A stretch of DNA of 64,000 bases, taken from the NCBI RefSeq assembly GCF_000972845.2, contig NC_040015.1, positions 5,443,943 to 5,507,942 on the forward strand, written 5' to 3'. The stretch is from Larimichthys crocea (Eukaryota; Chordata; Actinopteri; Sciaenidae). This document shows, piece by piece, positions 47,164 to 59,545 of the stretch. The position numbers and the translations under genes are program-made. A model generated the notes under the pieces. The model was not told the origin of the DNA and searched no databases. It saw nothing but the letters and a program-made list of their open reading frames with translations. Within the stretch, counting starts at the first letter, position 1. Every line of letters begins with the position of its first letter.

Positions 47164-47235
47164 TATACACAAACCGCAGTTTGTGGTTTTAGATTTAGTT
47201 CCTTAAAGCGTCCCCGCCCCAGGCTTGAAGGTTAC
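47164..47235 (+). mobile_element. Old dispersed fish repeat, right part
   Basis: ACACAAACCGCAGTTTGTGGTTTTA continues the element broken at 46831. The end is uncertain. Confidence 0.5.
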
Positions 47236-47280
47236 CAGATCCACAGTAAGCACAGGTTTTGGTTTGGGTCACATGTATAT

Positions 47281-47320
47281 ATTTGATTATACAACATATT
47301 GATATGTTGTATAATCAAAT
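47281..47320. repeat. Near-perfect 40-bp palindrome
   Basis: Left arm ATTTGATTATACAACATAT (47281-47299) and right arm ATATGTTGTATAATCAAAT (47302-47320) are exact reverse complements with only TG between. It could extrude a cruciform or be a tip of a fold-back element. Confidence 0.9.
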
Positions 47321-47999
47321 CAGTTTGTATGTATGTATGCCAGTTGTCAATTTAATGTAAGATATTGGTGAATATTGATAAGTGAAATGTCCATGGGTTG
47401 GTAGGTGTATTTTTGGCTAGCAGCATCCGCGTGCTTCCAGTTTTCATGCTGAGCTGGCTAACATGTCCTGACTTCAACTAGGAGTCAAAGGGGACTTGTA
47501 CTTCTCACTGGTTTCTGTCATATTTATATAATGTTACAATGTCGGTTGTTGATATTAAATTGTGTCAAAAAATGAGGGAAACAAATATGAAAGTAATCTC
47601 TGTGAGCAAAAAGCCTTCAGACTGCTCTTTATGCAACGCTTCCAACATTTCTTTGGTCATCTGCTCCAGGCACAGCATGGTTGAGCATGCCCTCGTGCTC
47701 AGCTCGGACTATTCATGCTATTGTATGTCTTTGGAAAGAAGCTAATATTAACAAGTCCAGACAAGGCAGAGATTTTCAAAAGTCCTGGCTTCACAGAAAT
47801 CACAAAAATCAAATGGGACTTTCACAGGGTCCAATTTATCCTCTTCTCTGAGTGTCGTTGATATCAATGATGATTTATGATAAAACAACGCTACATGATG
47901 CATAACAGATAGTAGATGAATGATTTGTGTCTCAGTAGTAGACTAATGTGGAATAACTGCTGTTTACAGACTGTGTGGGCTGCAGGGACATTTGAGTGA
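47321..47999. other. Intergenic, no gene recognised
   Basis: 47410-47480 may belong to the old repeat described at 46590 (a CTTCCAGTTTTCATGCTGAG segment). Otherwise nothing seen. Confidence 0.45.
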
Positions 48000-48420
48000 T
48001 GTAGAGAATGATTGACAGTCTTCTCTGTATGTGTTTGATTTACAGTATCATTAACCTATCTGCCAAATGAAAGGCCCTGCTGTGGACTGCTGCCAGGAGG
48101 CTCTGCAGAACCTCATGTTTTATCACGGCCCAGCATCAGATGGGCTCTACCTCCATGTAATAAGTAGCTGTGTGGTTTTCATAGTCCACTGCTCTGCTGA
48201 AATGTTGGCCTAGCCCAGCGCTCCATTGCCAGATATCTTCATGAAACCCAATAAGAGCCTGGAGCTCCAGACTGGAGGGGCGGGGGAGGGGGGGGCAATG
48301 CAAATGATGACATAATCAAATATGTCTGTTTCCCCAGAGTTCAACTGCCTAACTTCATTGTGTTACCTTCAATCTCGGTATATTTATCATTTATTTCATA
48401 CCTCTCATTTCAGCATCCTG
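48000..48420. promoter_or_regulatory. Candidate distal noncoding element (speculative)
   Basis: Repeat-free, GC-balanced sequence with no ORF of note, followed by a GGGGCGGGGGAGGGGGGGG tract at 48279-48296. Constraint cannot be judged here. Confidence 0.22.
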
Positions 48421-49370
48421 TGGAATCATGCCACGACCACATGGGTTCATATTCAGACTCAGGAACCTGTGTGACATGTCTGCTAACTGGTGTGACCCCT
48501 TAAACTGAAACATGTCTTTTCTTGTTACACGTTTTTATGGGAGTTAGAGGTCAAATTGTGAAATACTAAAAAACCTTACATAAAAAACAAAGACGAGCAA
48601 AGTTTGGGGAAAAAACTAAAACAGTCTGTGCTTTTCTCTACAGTTATGTCTTTTTATTGATCTTTTAATGATCACTGTGGGACTCCAACCCCCCCACGTT
48701 GTAAAGCACTGCACTAAGCCATTTATAATAGACCCATCTCCAACCTAATGGTGCAAAACTACAAGACTAAAGCCCCACTATGAACCCTAGTGGTTTTAAA
48801 GCTCATTACATCACACAAAACAAAAGTCGTGGACAGAACAGATTTTTTCATTTTACAAAAAAGGCTGGGGAATATCCTGGCAGTGTGCTCTGTGAGAGCG
48901 AGTCTGAAGCATTATTTTATATTTTATTTATTGGCAACAGACATCAGACAGCTGCCTGTTAGCTCTTCTGTCAACATACTTGTTATGACTTAATGTCTGT
49001 GGCTCTTAGCTCTTAGATCATTTCCTAGAACTGTAGTTGACTTTTCACAAATGTTGCTCAAACATGAGGAAATGTGTGTTTGTTGTAAACTAAACACCCT
49101 CACATTAATACACCCATTTTGTACCTTGAAGACACTAATAGTGTTAAGTAATATTGTATAATTATAACTGGAATGCCATAGAGTGATCATGAGGTGATTG
49201 TGAAAGCTTTCGCTATTTAGAGATTTCCGATAATCTAATTTTTAGAATCATTCATCACTCAAATGATGCTGTATCAAAGTCTGGCGGATGGTTTTAAAAA
49301 ATATATATTATATTATATTATTATTTTAATAATTTGATATCCCTGTCATATGTACACTTTACTGTAATAC
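48421..49370. other. Intergenic, no gene recognised
   Basis: AT-rich, short open frames without domains. Confidence 0.55.
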
Positions 49371-49371
49371 T

Positions 49372-49672
49372 TTCACAGCAAGAAGGTTCCTGGTTTGAAC
49401 CTCAGCTGGGTCTTTCTGTGTGGAGTTTACATATTCTCCCCGTGTCTTTGTGGGTTCTCTCCGGGTACTCTGTATTCCTCCCACAGTCCAAAGACATGAA
49501 CCTTAACCGGTTAATTGGTGACTCTAAATTGTCTGTAGGTGTGAATCTGGGTGTGAATGGTCATTTGTCTCTATGTGATAAACTGACGACTTGTCCAGGG
49601 TGTACCCTGCCTCCAGCCCCACCGTGACCCTGATGAGGATAAGTGGTTACAGATAATAGATGGATGGATGTA
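49372..49672 (+). mobile_element. SINE copy, head truncated
   Basis: Shares AGCAAGAAGGTTCCTGG, TGTGTGGAGTTTACATATTC, CCTCCCACAGTCCAAAG, GTTAATTGGTGACTC and CTTGTCCAGGGTGTACC with 46832-47155. It ends in GATGGATGGATG. The A-box region is missing. Confidence 0.72.
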
Positions 49673-49679
49673 ATACTTT

Positions 49680-51714
49680 ATGCATTTTATGTTGCACTTG
49701 TTCTTTTATGGTGTGCATTGTGTTTTAAGAATGTGATTATTGTGTCACTTACAGTCAGTAACAATCCTTACATTTAAGAATTGATATAAATAGCTGAATC
49801 AAACAACATGTCAAATCTTTCAGCTACGACTGACAGAGGGTGTTGTTGACGGACATCAGGGGAGGCATTCAGCGTCACAGCTGCTTCTCTCATGTTACTG
49901 TCAGAGTCGAGGTGTGTTGTGATGTACAGAAGAGACGACACCAGCAGAGGGCAGCAGATGACTGTGAAGAAAATGAAGTTCCAAACCACATCACAGACTT
50001 TAACTACACAGATTCACTTTTTGTCATTTATCGGTCATCATTCAATAAATCTCAGAAATCAGAAAAAAACAGGAGCAGTATTATTAGATTATTTGAGAAG
50101 AGATGTCACATTAATGTGTTTGAGACTCATGCACAAGGCAATGTTAAATGTTCAAAATCCCTTTTCATTTCTTTGTACATTTCTTCATCAGTCTGGTGTG
50201 TATTCAATTCTACAATTGGAGATTAAAATGATGAAGATGAAGTCTCTCAGCAGATATTCTTATTGGAATTCAGAACCAAAGTAAATGAAGCACACAACAC
50301 TGAGGTCAAAGAAAGAACAATGGGAGAAGAGCGATACATAGCCTGAACTCGTGCTCCAGTACCAGGCGGACACGGTGCGCTGCTTGTTATTGTAGCTGCC
50401 CCTGTCCTCAGTGAGAAGAAAAATTCTGAATGACACTAGAAAGCATGTACGCCACTTTTATGTGTGCAATAACAAAAACTCATAATCTGCATCGCAGCAG
50501 ATATAAAACATGTGCTTACCCAGACGTTTTGTACACATGTATATCTGTTTTGTGGACAATAGCATGAAGAAAATGAGAGAGAAATTTTATTGGTGGAGCT
50601 GCACAAAATGTATATTTATCATGTTTAATTGTCTGTAATTGATCTCACTCACTTAGATTATTAATATCTGGTCAGACCTTCCAGAATAAAATGATGTTGA
50701 TGATGTTTGTGTTTTGTGCTTCGCACTATTTAAACAGAGGTCTGCATGGAAAGTTCTTTTACTAAGGTTGCTGAATGCTGCAAAGGAGAACAAATGTTGC
50801 GTGTGCCACTGTAAGAACTTCCACACTTGGCAGTCCACGCTGCCTTCCTGGAAAGTTGGTCCTGTGACAGTATGACCCAATCTACTGCAAACAAGAATGC
50901 ATACCTCTGTGTTCCAATAACAGTCGAGGAAGTCAAACCTCTGCCTAGATTCACCCACTTACTCTGTGACTTTTTTTCTAGAAAGCGTTAAGCATCAGTG
51001 ATGAAATGTGGTTGTCTTTTCAACATAGATGAGCTAACACATCTCTCTAAGAACAGGAAAGGAGAAGGCTGACAGAGTGGATTGAGGCCTGATGATTGGA
51101 CCACAAAACAACAAGGGGTGGGACTTAATTGGAAGAGATGTTCTGTGTTAGTGTTGTAGTTTTTCATCTCACGTTCACTCAAACATGAGCGCAGAGTTGA
51201 GGTAGTTGAATGAGATACTTCATTTAGTTTCCCACTCTGATTTTCACAGTTACTAAACCAGTTACATCACACTCTCTTCAGGGTACTCACAGGAAGGACT
51301 GAGTGATATATCTCACTCCATCTACAATTGAGAGAGAAATTAGGGATTTCCAGTTGTCACTGAGATGTGTTTGATGTCAGATGATGAGCAGTTAATTAAT
51401 CTGTCAAACTTATATCCAAATCCTTTTTAAGGGATTTAGAAGTTTCTCACTTTCTCACACAAAAAGCAAGCTGGAATACACAGGAAGGGGAGATTAGTTA
51501 ATGTTACGTATCATTCACCACACGCTGAGAGAAACTGGAGATGAGATTTAAAAGCTGACAATGAAAAGGAGCTTGATTTACCCTGACATGTGAGTAATGT
51601 GCTGAGACCAGCACACACTGATAGAGTTCATTCTTTCATTTGTCCTGAAGATGGTGTGGCAGAAAAGATTATGTAGGATACAAGAACGAAGGGGGTTCAT
51701 CCTCTGAGAGGAAG
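49680..51714. other. Intergenic, no gene recognised
   Basis: Overlapping open frames of up to 130 codons at 49840-50284 (+) and 101 codons at 50653-50958 (minus) show no domain and overlap others, so they are not called. Confidence 0.45.
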
Positions 51715-51910
51715 CCCAGTAGAATTTCTAGTAGTCACCCAAGCCAGCTCTAACTATAAGCTCTATGGAAAAGAAACATCTTAAGCCGACTCTTTGGGGG
51801 GGTTTGCCTTCAGAATCAGAACTGGGAGCTGGTTCCACAGGTAACGCTGAAGGCTTTGGCTCCCATTTTATGTTGGAAGATTACAGGAACCACAGCAAAT
51901 GCACCAAGCA
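51715..51910 (-). mobile_element. Old LINE ORF2 end fragment, minus strand
   Basis: AAGCCAGCTCTAACTATAAG and GGAAAAGAAACATCTTAAGC parallel the arm at 31098-31135. GGGAGCTGGTTCCACAGG is the complement of the LINE coding segment near 31725-31745. It is thus the end of an L2-like ORF read on the minus strand, heavily decayed. Confidence 0.6.
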
Positions 51911-51915
51911 TGACT

Positions 51916-52554
51916 CCACTCCACTCCAGGTGGCTTCATGCCCCCCCAGGAGCTGAGTTACGAAGTACAAAATTCCTTCGGGTGATGCTGGAGGCTAGGT
52001 TGATGCCATTATCTGTGTAGTTGCTGAAAGTTTTATTCTATATTTATATAGGTTAGAAAAACTACTAAGGTTATTTTAGCCAAATAGTTGTACCAGCATA
52101 AAACACAGACAGAATTATGGCAGAACTTTACGAAGCCATCTGAAACGTCTACCAGGAGGGCTCAGTGGATGTAGTCGGTGCCTTGCTGAAATCAAAAGCA
52201 GATGTTCAAAGAGATGTAGAAGATAATTCATTTCACCAAAGTGAAGTGAGGAAGGAGGAAGGAATGCATCCTGCACAATCCACTCCGTCCAAATGAGTCT
52301 CCAGGGGAATCAAAGCAGGAACCACACTGTTAGACAATACAGGCTAATGACAGGCCTAAGAATATCTCCACTGTAAGCATCCATTACAAATCACATCACA
52401 GAGAGGATTCATTTCTGAGGATGGTTTACTCCAGGGAGTTCAGGCTGTTACAGAGAAGTTTTGACTGTTTATGGATGTTGGCGTGGAAAGACAAACAAGG
52501 AAGATCTGCAATTATGACTGTACTAATGAGGAAAATAAATAAGAGTGAAGAGAT
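51916..52554. other. Intergenic, no gene recognised
   Basis: Nothing recognisable. Confidence 0.5.
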
Positions 52555-52688
52555 ATGAATGGATTACTGACTGTGCCACAGGGCAGAGTCCAGAGGCCAC
52601 AAAGAGACACTGAATGCAAGCAGGTTTCAAACCAGGAACCTTCTTGCTGTGAGGCGACAGTGCTAACCACTGCACCACGTGCTGTTTC
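52555..52688 (-). mobile_element. SINE head fragment, minus strand
   Basis: The complement of CTTGCTGTGAGGCGACAGTG and CTAACCACTGCACCACG reads TGGTGCAGTGGTTAG and CGCCTCACAGCAAG, the tRNA-like head of the family at 46832. The body is absent or unlike. Confidence 0.7.
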
Positions 52689-52756
52689 AGTAGTCATACT
52701 TAAATATTACTGTTGGAAGCAGACAATGCTGCACATGAACTGATTAGTTCACCCGC

Positions 52757-52865
52757 ATCAAGTCAAGTCAGCTTTATTGTCAATGCTGCCATATGTACAG
52801 GACATACAGAGAATTGAAATAACGTTTCCCTCACATCCCTGCTGCAAACAACAATAAACATGAAA
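52757..52865. repeat. Dispersed fish repeat fragment
   Basis: CAAGTCAAGTCAGCTTTATTG, CCATATGTACAGGACATAC and AGAGAATTGAAATAACGTTT match a well-known fish dispersed sequence recalled from memory. Confidence 0.55.
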
Positions 52866-53880
52866 TATAAAATAGCATAGCATGGGAGCATGCACAGAGA
52901 CTTCGATTTCTAAACAAATGACAGGGCTATAACATAACGGAGTCCTGTCATTCCGGGGACAGAAAATGAGTTTTGGATGGACAAATATCTGCCACAGGGT
53001 GCTTCTGAGATGAAAGGGGAATTCTGGGATTTCGTCATTATTATGACATTTGCATAGAACCAACACAAACAGATGTACCAAACTAAATGAGCTAAGTGAA
53101 CACATAAAAAGGACTTAAAATGGTGCAGCTGCCAGTTTTAGTCTTGGGGTCTTGCTCATATCTGCAGAGGTAGGGGGGCTTTTTACTGTACAAGCCCATT
53201 GAACCATTGTCTCATATTCTGTCCACATTGGAGAGGTAGTTAGTTCTCTGTGTAACTTTGATTGCTCTCAGGTACACTGGACGATAATCATTTCATTTCT
53301 CACATCTAATTGTATCTTTTACTGATGAGTGCATGCAGCTGTGAGTTGACTGTTTCAACCTCTCTGCAAATGAACCCTCGTGGTCCTGTAGGTGGCACTA
53401 AGATGTCACACTTCCTCAGATGCCTCCGAGCACACACTCGACTGTCCATTTCCTGCTTTGTCACCACATTATTATTCCTCACCAGCAGGGACCCTCAGGC
53501 AGAAGGTGGAACTTTAATATGTATATTTTTCAATGGCCGGACCACATTTAAGTGTTTCACAAATGGGGATAATTATTTGCAAATGGACGGATTGTGAGCA
53601 CTCCCTGCTGACCTCTCTAACTTCAGCTTGCGTGTCCCTCTGTCCGTTCCACTGCTATTTATTTGCCCCTTCTGCGTCTTGCTCAAATCTCTCCTTTCAG
53701 TGGAGTTTAATTGGCATGATTTCCAGCAGAATGAGGGAGCAGTAAGACTCGTTAGGCCCATGACAGCTGCTGAGTGTGAACACATTCACACACTCACACA
53801 TGAATAAGTATCTACACCATCCACACCACCACAGCCAAGGACCAGACCTCAAATCCAACTTTCTCCATACTGAGAGGAAT
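52866..53880. other. Intergenic, no gene recognised
   Basis: Open frames at 53310-53745 on both strands lack domains. 53590-53760 is repeat-free, unique-looking sequence. Confidence 0.5.
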
Positions 53881-53883
53881 AGA

Positions 53884-53885
53884 TT

Positions 53886-53928
<43 letters not shown>

Positions 53929-53929
53929 C
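53884..53929. repeat. (GATA)n microsatellite
   Basis: About eleven GATA units. Confidence 0.96.
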
Positions 53930-56900
53930 GATCACAGGTAGCTGTAGTATAAAAGGGATACAAAGCAATACATATGAAACTAACCACTCAAAAGAATAAT
54001 ACATTTATAGAAATATATGTCAAAAATATATTTACTGTCATATGCAAATAGAATCTTCTAAAATGTCATTTGATTCTGGTCCCAGTCTATAACTATCTAT
54101 CTATGTTTCTTATCCAAAAGGAAAAAAATGAATAATGAATAATTAAAAATATAATTCGCTCTGTGACATTTTGTGCCCTGTGCCCCAGACAAAGTCGCAT
54201 TCACTGAGCTTGGTATGCTATATCCCATTTAACTTTCAAAATAAAATTGCTATAAAACATTTAAGATTTTAGGAGTTGAAACAGTTAAAGTTTGGTTAAA
54301 TATACTCAAGGGGTGCATGCAGTGTCATAGTGTACATGTCAGTGTCATAAGGTGTTATTTGAAAACTTGAGAGGGAGCTGTAGGTGCAAACTTCTGTATT
54401 GATTAAAACTGAGACAAACTGGACAACTGGATATGTCAGTAAGTAATGTCATATATTGAAAGACTTAAAATGTCAAGCATGTATTAAAAGAGATTACACA
54501 ATAGAAGCATTCACACACTTGGAATTATCACATTAAGCTCATTATGTAAATGCCACCATGTGCACACATTAGAAATTAATTCTCACTCTGATACATTATC
54601 GAATGAATGCACTTAATGCATTAGCTTTAACCGTCAAACACAAATGAAGATCTAGCCTCAAACCTCAAGATGGATGTTTTGAAGTGCACTTCTAAAATCA
54701 CGCTGTCATCACCTTAACATTGTTTCATGAGAGCTCCATCAACAGACAGAGATTCTCTGTCAAAGGGTGGAAGAACAGACTGCACAGAGACATTAGAACA
54801 AATGAGTTATAGAATAACTGACAAGAAAGGTGAAATTACTTTCATATTACACTTAAGGAAATTCAGGCAAAAAGCCCATCTTGTTTGTGAAAGTCAAGGA
54901 CGTGTTGATAAATGAGGATGAAATGAAAGTGTGAGATGACTTTGGCAACCTGCACTTCTGTTTACACTTACCTACACTTTGTCAGAGTGCTTTGCAGTAA
55001 TCACTGTGCTATCCGTGCTGTTCATCACTGGTCAATAGAAGCTTGACCTTGACCTCGCTTCACTTGATGCTCATTTTAGCCCTGAAGCTGCAGACATATA
55101 TGTTTTTCATGGACAGCTGATCAGGTGACACGTCTTTCCCCACAAACAGCATGTTTTACAGAAAATCATCATTTTCTCTGATTGTATTATTTTACATGGA
55201 GCCTGTTCGTCTCATGTAGTGCTAGGAAGGTTTAAACTGTTAACATATCTTGTGTGCTTGATATTAATAATGCAATTTATTTTATATATCTGAACACATT
55301 TTAACTATGGCTGGCCTACACATGGATCTAATAAGATGTAAATAGTTCTGTGTACTTGTATTTTTGTCACAATCTGGTCCACTTTCACTTTGTATCTTGA
55401 ACGTGCCTGTTGTCGACACGTGAACAGTCCATGGGTCAACAACTATGAGCAGTCTGGCAGTCAGATAGGTCGGAAACAAGCAAACAACTTATCCATATCA
55501 TCTAAAATGCTTTATGGCTTTGTGACATTAACAATAGACAGTTTATTCAATTGGCCTGTTTAAGTGATGCACATTTGTTCCAAAACTACGGAAATAAGAG
55601 TCGTGTGGGAACAAACCGGAGCTGTGAGGCTGTTCAGTTCAGTTTAAATGAATCTATAAGACAGAATCTGTCATATCATGGTCTGTCTGTGCCTTCTCAT
55701 TTCTCAGTCTGTACATCCTTGTTTCCTTCCCCCACCTCCTCTCCTCACATCCCTCCTACCTGTGAAAGGATTAAAGGAACAGGCTTTGAACAAAATGAGA
55801 CATCATCGACTCGGAGCCGTCATTTAAGTCAGTTAAATGTGACGTGCAGTGCAGCTGCATCATCTGTCCATTGTTTCTTATTTTATGATCTCAGTTAGAT
55901 CAGCAGCTTATATATTTCCTTTTAATTCTACTATCTCTCTCTCTCTGTCATCTTGTTGATACAATAATTAGACGTTAGCAGCTGTTTGCACTTGTTAGCA
56001 TCATGTCACCGTTCTAACAGCTGAACTGTGTGAGCTATTCAATGAGAACTTACATCACTGTGAAATGTGGATTTCATTACACATTTCATCATCTTAAAGA
56101 ACTCATACAACTTATGAATACACATTGCAGCTCCCTGTCACGCCTCTTTTTTATACGTCACAAGTGCCGAAAAGACTGCTTAGATAAACCTCACTCCCCA
56201 TAGAAGTATTTTTAGGATTTGAGACATCCATCAAAGTCGTGCGCTAAGATCGATTTCCAGGAGAGAGGAGACCAGGAGGCACAAAACAGAGGACTGAGAA
56301 GAGCCCCTAGTGTTTCCAGCTGTTTACCCCTCCATTGTCTCTCCAGTTGGTCCCCTGTTGTCCTCTCTTTGTCTGTGGGTTTAGTCTGGGTCTGAACAAA
56401 AGCAACTCATCCACTCATCAATCTTCTGCACAACTGCCCAGTCTGCATACCAGTCTTCTGGAATCCAGCCAGTTCCACCTGACTCACCTGTGATCTCTGC
56501 AGCTGAACCTGCCTGCCCTGCTGGACTGTGAAACCCTCATCCAACCCTGGAGAAGACCACTTTGAACTGCTGTCCAAGTTGTGCCTTTGGGTCTGGAAAC
56601 ATTACACAGCTTAACACAACTAACCATACTGAAGTGCTGTTAGCTTTTTTCAGTGCAGTTCATAAATATTTGACTTGCTGGTTTAAAGCTTGTTGAAAGA
56701 CTGCAGAAACCACAGAAACAGTTCTGATATGAGTACTGTGTTGCAAAGAGGTGGCTGCTGAGCTATTACACATAAAGATTTAATTTGAACTTTTTTCAGA
56801 GAGCAGTTGATACATATCCAATATGAATCTGACAACAATGGGACTCATTTTGTATTATTATAAGTTCTCTGGTTATGAACCGTACCAAAATGTCCCTCTG

Positions 56901-57382
56901 GCACAGTTCTCTGTATAACTGTTGATGCTGAATCACCTCCGTTTCCTAGAGGCAGGCTGAGGATGTGTCATTTACTCTCTGTCTCTTCCATGTCAGTGGA
57001 TCATAAGTGACCCACTAAATCTAAGTGTAATTCTAATCAGCGCTCAGTCACCTGTATTTCACAAGGTTGAACGTCTGAATTTTATGGACAACATAATGAA
57101 TAGGTGATATTTTGTCTTGTCATGCCTGACAGAGGGTTTGTTCACCCAGGAACTGTTTTATTGGACCTCTTGTAGTCTGTACTGCTACAGGCGTGCTGCA
57201 AATGATTTTACTCACACTAAACTCAGTCACATAAAAGCTTGAACATAGACAGAAAAGTGGCTAGCTGGAGACAAACACTGGCTGCCACAACACCCTATAA
57301 CTGCTTATTGCTATATTAACTGGACTGGAGTCATTTAGGACTCACAAAATTATTAATAATTCACAATTATTTTCTCCCTTAA
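53930..57382. other. Intergenic, no gene recognised
   Basis: AT-rich unique sequence. The stretch 56250-56600 (CT-rich, with CACCTGTGATCTCTGCAGC) has the flavour of an LTR or other repeat but has no ends I can define. No supported ORF. Confidence 0.45.
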
Positions 57383-57968
57383 CACAACCCAATTTCCAAA
57401 AAACGCTGGCATGATGTGTCAAATGTAAACCCCATGTTTAATTAAAAACAGCTCAAACACAACTGATCAAATGTTAAAAGTGAGAAATGTGATGTTTTTG
57501 GAAAACAATATTATTATGTTTAAGTTGATCCCAGCAACTTGTTTGAAAAAAGCAGCTGTGGTTTATATATGTTTTGTATTTGGCTTCCTCTTTGCATGGT
57601 GGAGTTTGAGCTGTCATTCGTGGAGGAGTGATGAACTGTGTTCACAGACTATGGTGTTTGGAAGTGTTCCTCAGCCCATGCAGTGATGTCCACGACAACA
57701 TAATGAATCTTACATTGATATTAATGACTGTTGATGATGAAATCCACAGATGTTCCAGCAGCTGTTTTCTTTTAGCATTTCACAACTTTTACAGTCTTTT
57801 GTTGCCACTGTCCAACTTTTCTCAAACATGTTGCTTCAAAAACAATCACATTTCTCAGTTTCTTTGTCTTTGTGCTCTTTGTCAGTTCAATAATTTGTTT
57901 TGCACATCATCACATTTTGTTTCTAATTATATTTAAAAGCATGCCAGCTTCTTTGGAACATGGTTGTA
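57383..57968. mobile_element. Non-autonomous DNA transposon with terminal inverted repeats
   Basis: The left end CACAACCCAATTTCCAAAAA and CGCTGGCATGATGTG match, in inverted form, the right end (reverse complement TACAACCATGTTCCAAAGAA, GCTGGCATGC). Internal text (TCAAATGTTAAAAGTGAGAA, GTGTTCCTCAGCCCATG) follows a very abundant fish DNA element. Both open frames inside lack a transposase domain. Confidence 0.75.
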
Positions 57969-58294
57969 TGTCATATTGCACAGGCTAACCACTGATTCTG
58001 CAGCATCATTAGAGTATTCACTGCTAGAGGTGGTGACATGATCAGCTGCAGACGCACACTGGGATTCATTCTTCTAACAAAGTTTAGTCTTCTGACCTAC
58101 ATGAAGAACTGACTGACATTTTCCCAAACTGATTACACTTGATGGATGCAGTATCTGTTCTTTTGTTTCTGCTGTGTTTTCTGTGCATGAGCTGTGACAT
58201 TTAGATATGGAAACTCCTATTGGATCCATTATCCAGTAGACCTGAAATCCTGTTTAACCAACTGTCATGACAAGTGTATACACGCAAAGCTTAT

Positions 58295-58666
58295 TGTCAT
58301 GGTATTCCCGCCAGTTTTGATTCTGTTCCACCCTGATTGGTGTGTCACCTGTGTCTAGTTGTCCTGTCTTGTGTATTCAGTCCATGTGTTTCCTTTGTAT
58401 CTTTGTCAATTTGTTAAGTGTCCCTGTGTCACTACTGTGTTCTGTTTCCTGTCCTATTTCCTAGTCCTGTGTCCTAGTCCTGTTTCCTTGTCCTGTTTCC
58501 TAATCCTGTGTTTTTTCCTCTGTTCCATCTTGTGCTTATGCCCTGTGTTCCTGCTCCTTTTCCTGTTTTTTTGTCTGTTCTGTTTTGTTCATTGGGCTTT
58601 TGTTGGACTCCTAATTCATCTTGGATTTCTGAACTCTGTATGTGTTTGCCTTATGGCCTTATGACA
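58295..58666 (+). mobile_element. Possible solo LTR
   Basis: Begins TGTCATGG and ends TTATGACA, giving 6-bp inverted TG...CA ends (TGTCAT/ATGACA). The inside is CT-rich (GATTGGTGTGTCACCTGTGT, repeated TCCTGTTTCC), like fish LTRs. Flanks CTTAT and TTTTG do not match, so there is no clear target duplication. The call is tentative. Confidence 0.4.
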
Positions 58667-58669
58667 TTT

Positions 58670-59274
58670 TGGTTCTGATGAAGACAGTGTTGAAACATCA
58701 AACTGTTTGCACTATTGCAAGGCTGTATATCAATCAGTGTGCTCCAGTCCCTTTTCTTCTATTGTAGTAACACTGTGTGTCGCACTTCATAGATGGATAG
58801 ATGCTTCTGTTGATGCCCCCTGTGGGGTGTCCCAGTGAATACTCCAGGGTGCTGGTGTGGGCAGATCCAGTCTGGGGCTTTGTAATACTTTGTGTCATTG
58901 TACTCAGAGTTGCAGCAAGAATTGGCAGGTTTAGCTCAGACATGCCTGGGCGGCAAGTTGAAGCAACCGGTCAGGTCTCTGATCTTTAGGCCCTCCTCTC
59001 TCCTTTGCTGTGCTGCCAAAAAGTCCCTTGTCATTTCCAGGGGGGACTGTAGGAACTGCCTTGGCACCCAGGAACTATCCTCGTCGTCCTCTTCACCTGT
59101 CTTCCAAACTGGGTCTGCGCTGCCAGCACCCATTTCTTCAGGCTGCTCTTGCCACTGAGAACACCGACTGGTGTTTTGCAGACAGCCAATGGCATCAGCA
59201 GACTGACCAGGTGCTTAAGGGTCAAACATCCACCTTCCATATCTTAAACAGGTTTTTAGCAGATAACATTGCTA
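58670..59274. other. Intergenic, no gene recognised
   Basis: Overlapping frames at 58892-59303 on both strands without domains. It may be an old repeat (GTTTTGCAGACAGCC and neighbours), not identified. Confidence 0.4.
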
Positions 59275-59460
59275 TGCAGGGGTCTTCAACCAGGGGTCTG
59301 TGACCCCTAGGGGGTCTGCAATTTTTAGTTGTAATTATTGACAATTTTCACCAAAATAATTTGTGAGAATTAAAAAAAATATTTTGATATTGAGCAAACT
59401 GCAGGCATTAATATGCATTTTTATAGATTATTCCATTATGCATGAAGGTTTTATCAATCA
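59275..59460. mobile_element. hAT-like MITE fragment
   Basis: CAGGGGTCTTCAACC and GGGGTCTGTGACCCCTAGGGGGTC are the characteristic end of a common fish hAT-type element. The other end is lost in or beyond the AT repeat. Confidence 0.5.
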
Positions 59461-59463
59461 TAA

Positions 59464-59465
<2 letters not shown>

Positions 59466-59538
<73 letters not shown>

Positions 59539-59542
59539 AATA
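59466..59542. repeat. (TA)n microsatellite
   Basis: TATA runs interrupted by GAATTATA and AAATA. Confidence 0.93.
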
Positions 59543-59545
59543 GGA

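Noticed and set aside
58359..58664. 101-codon hydrophobic ORF resembling membrane segments
   Set aside because: It is a translation of CT-rich TCCTGTTTCC repeats within an LTR-like block.
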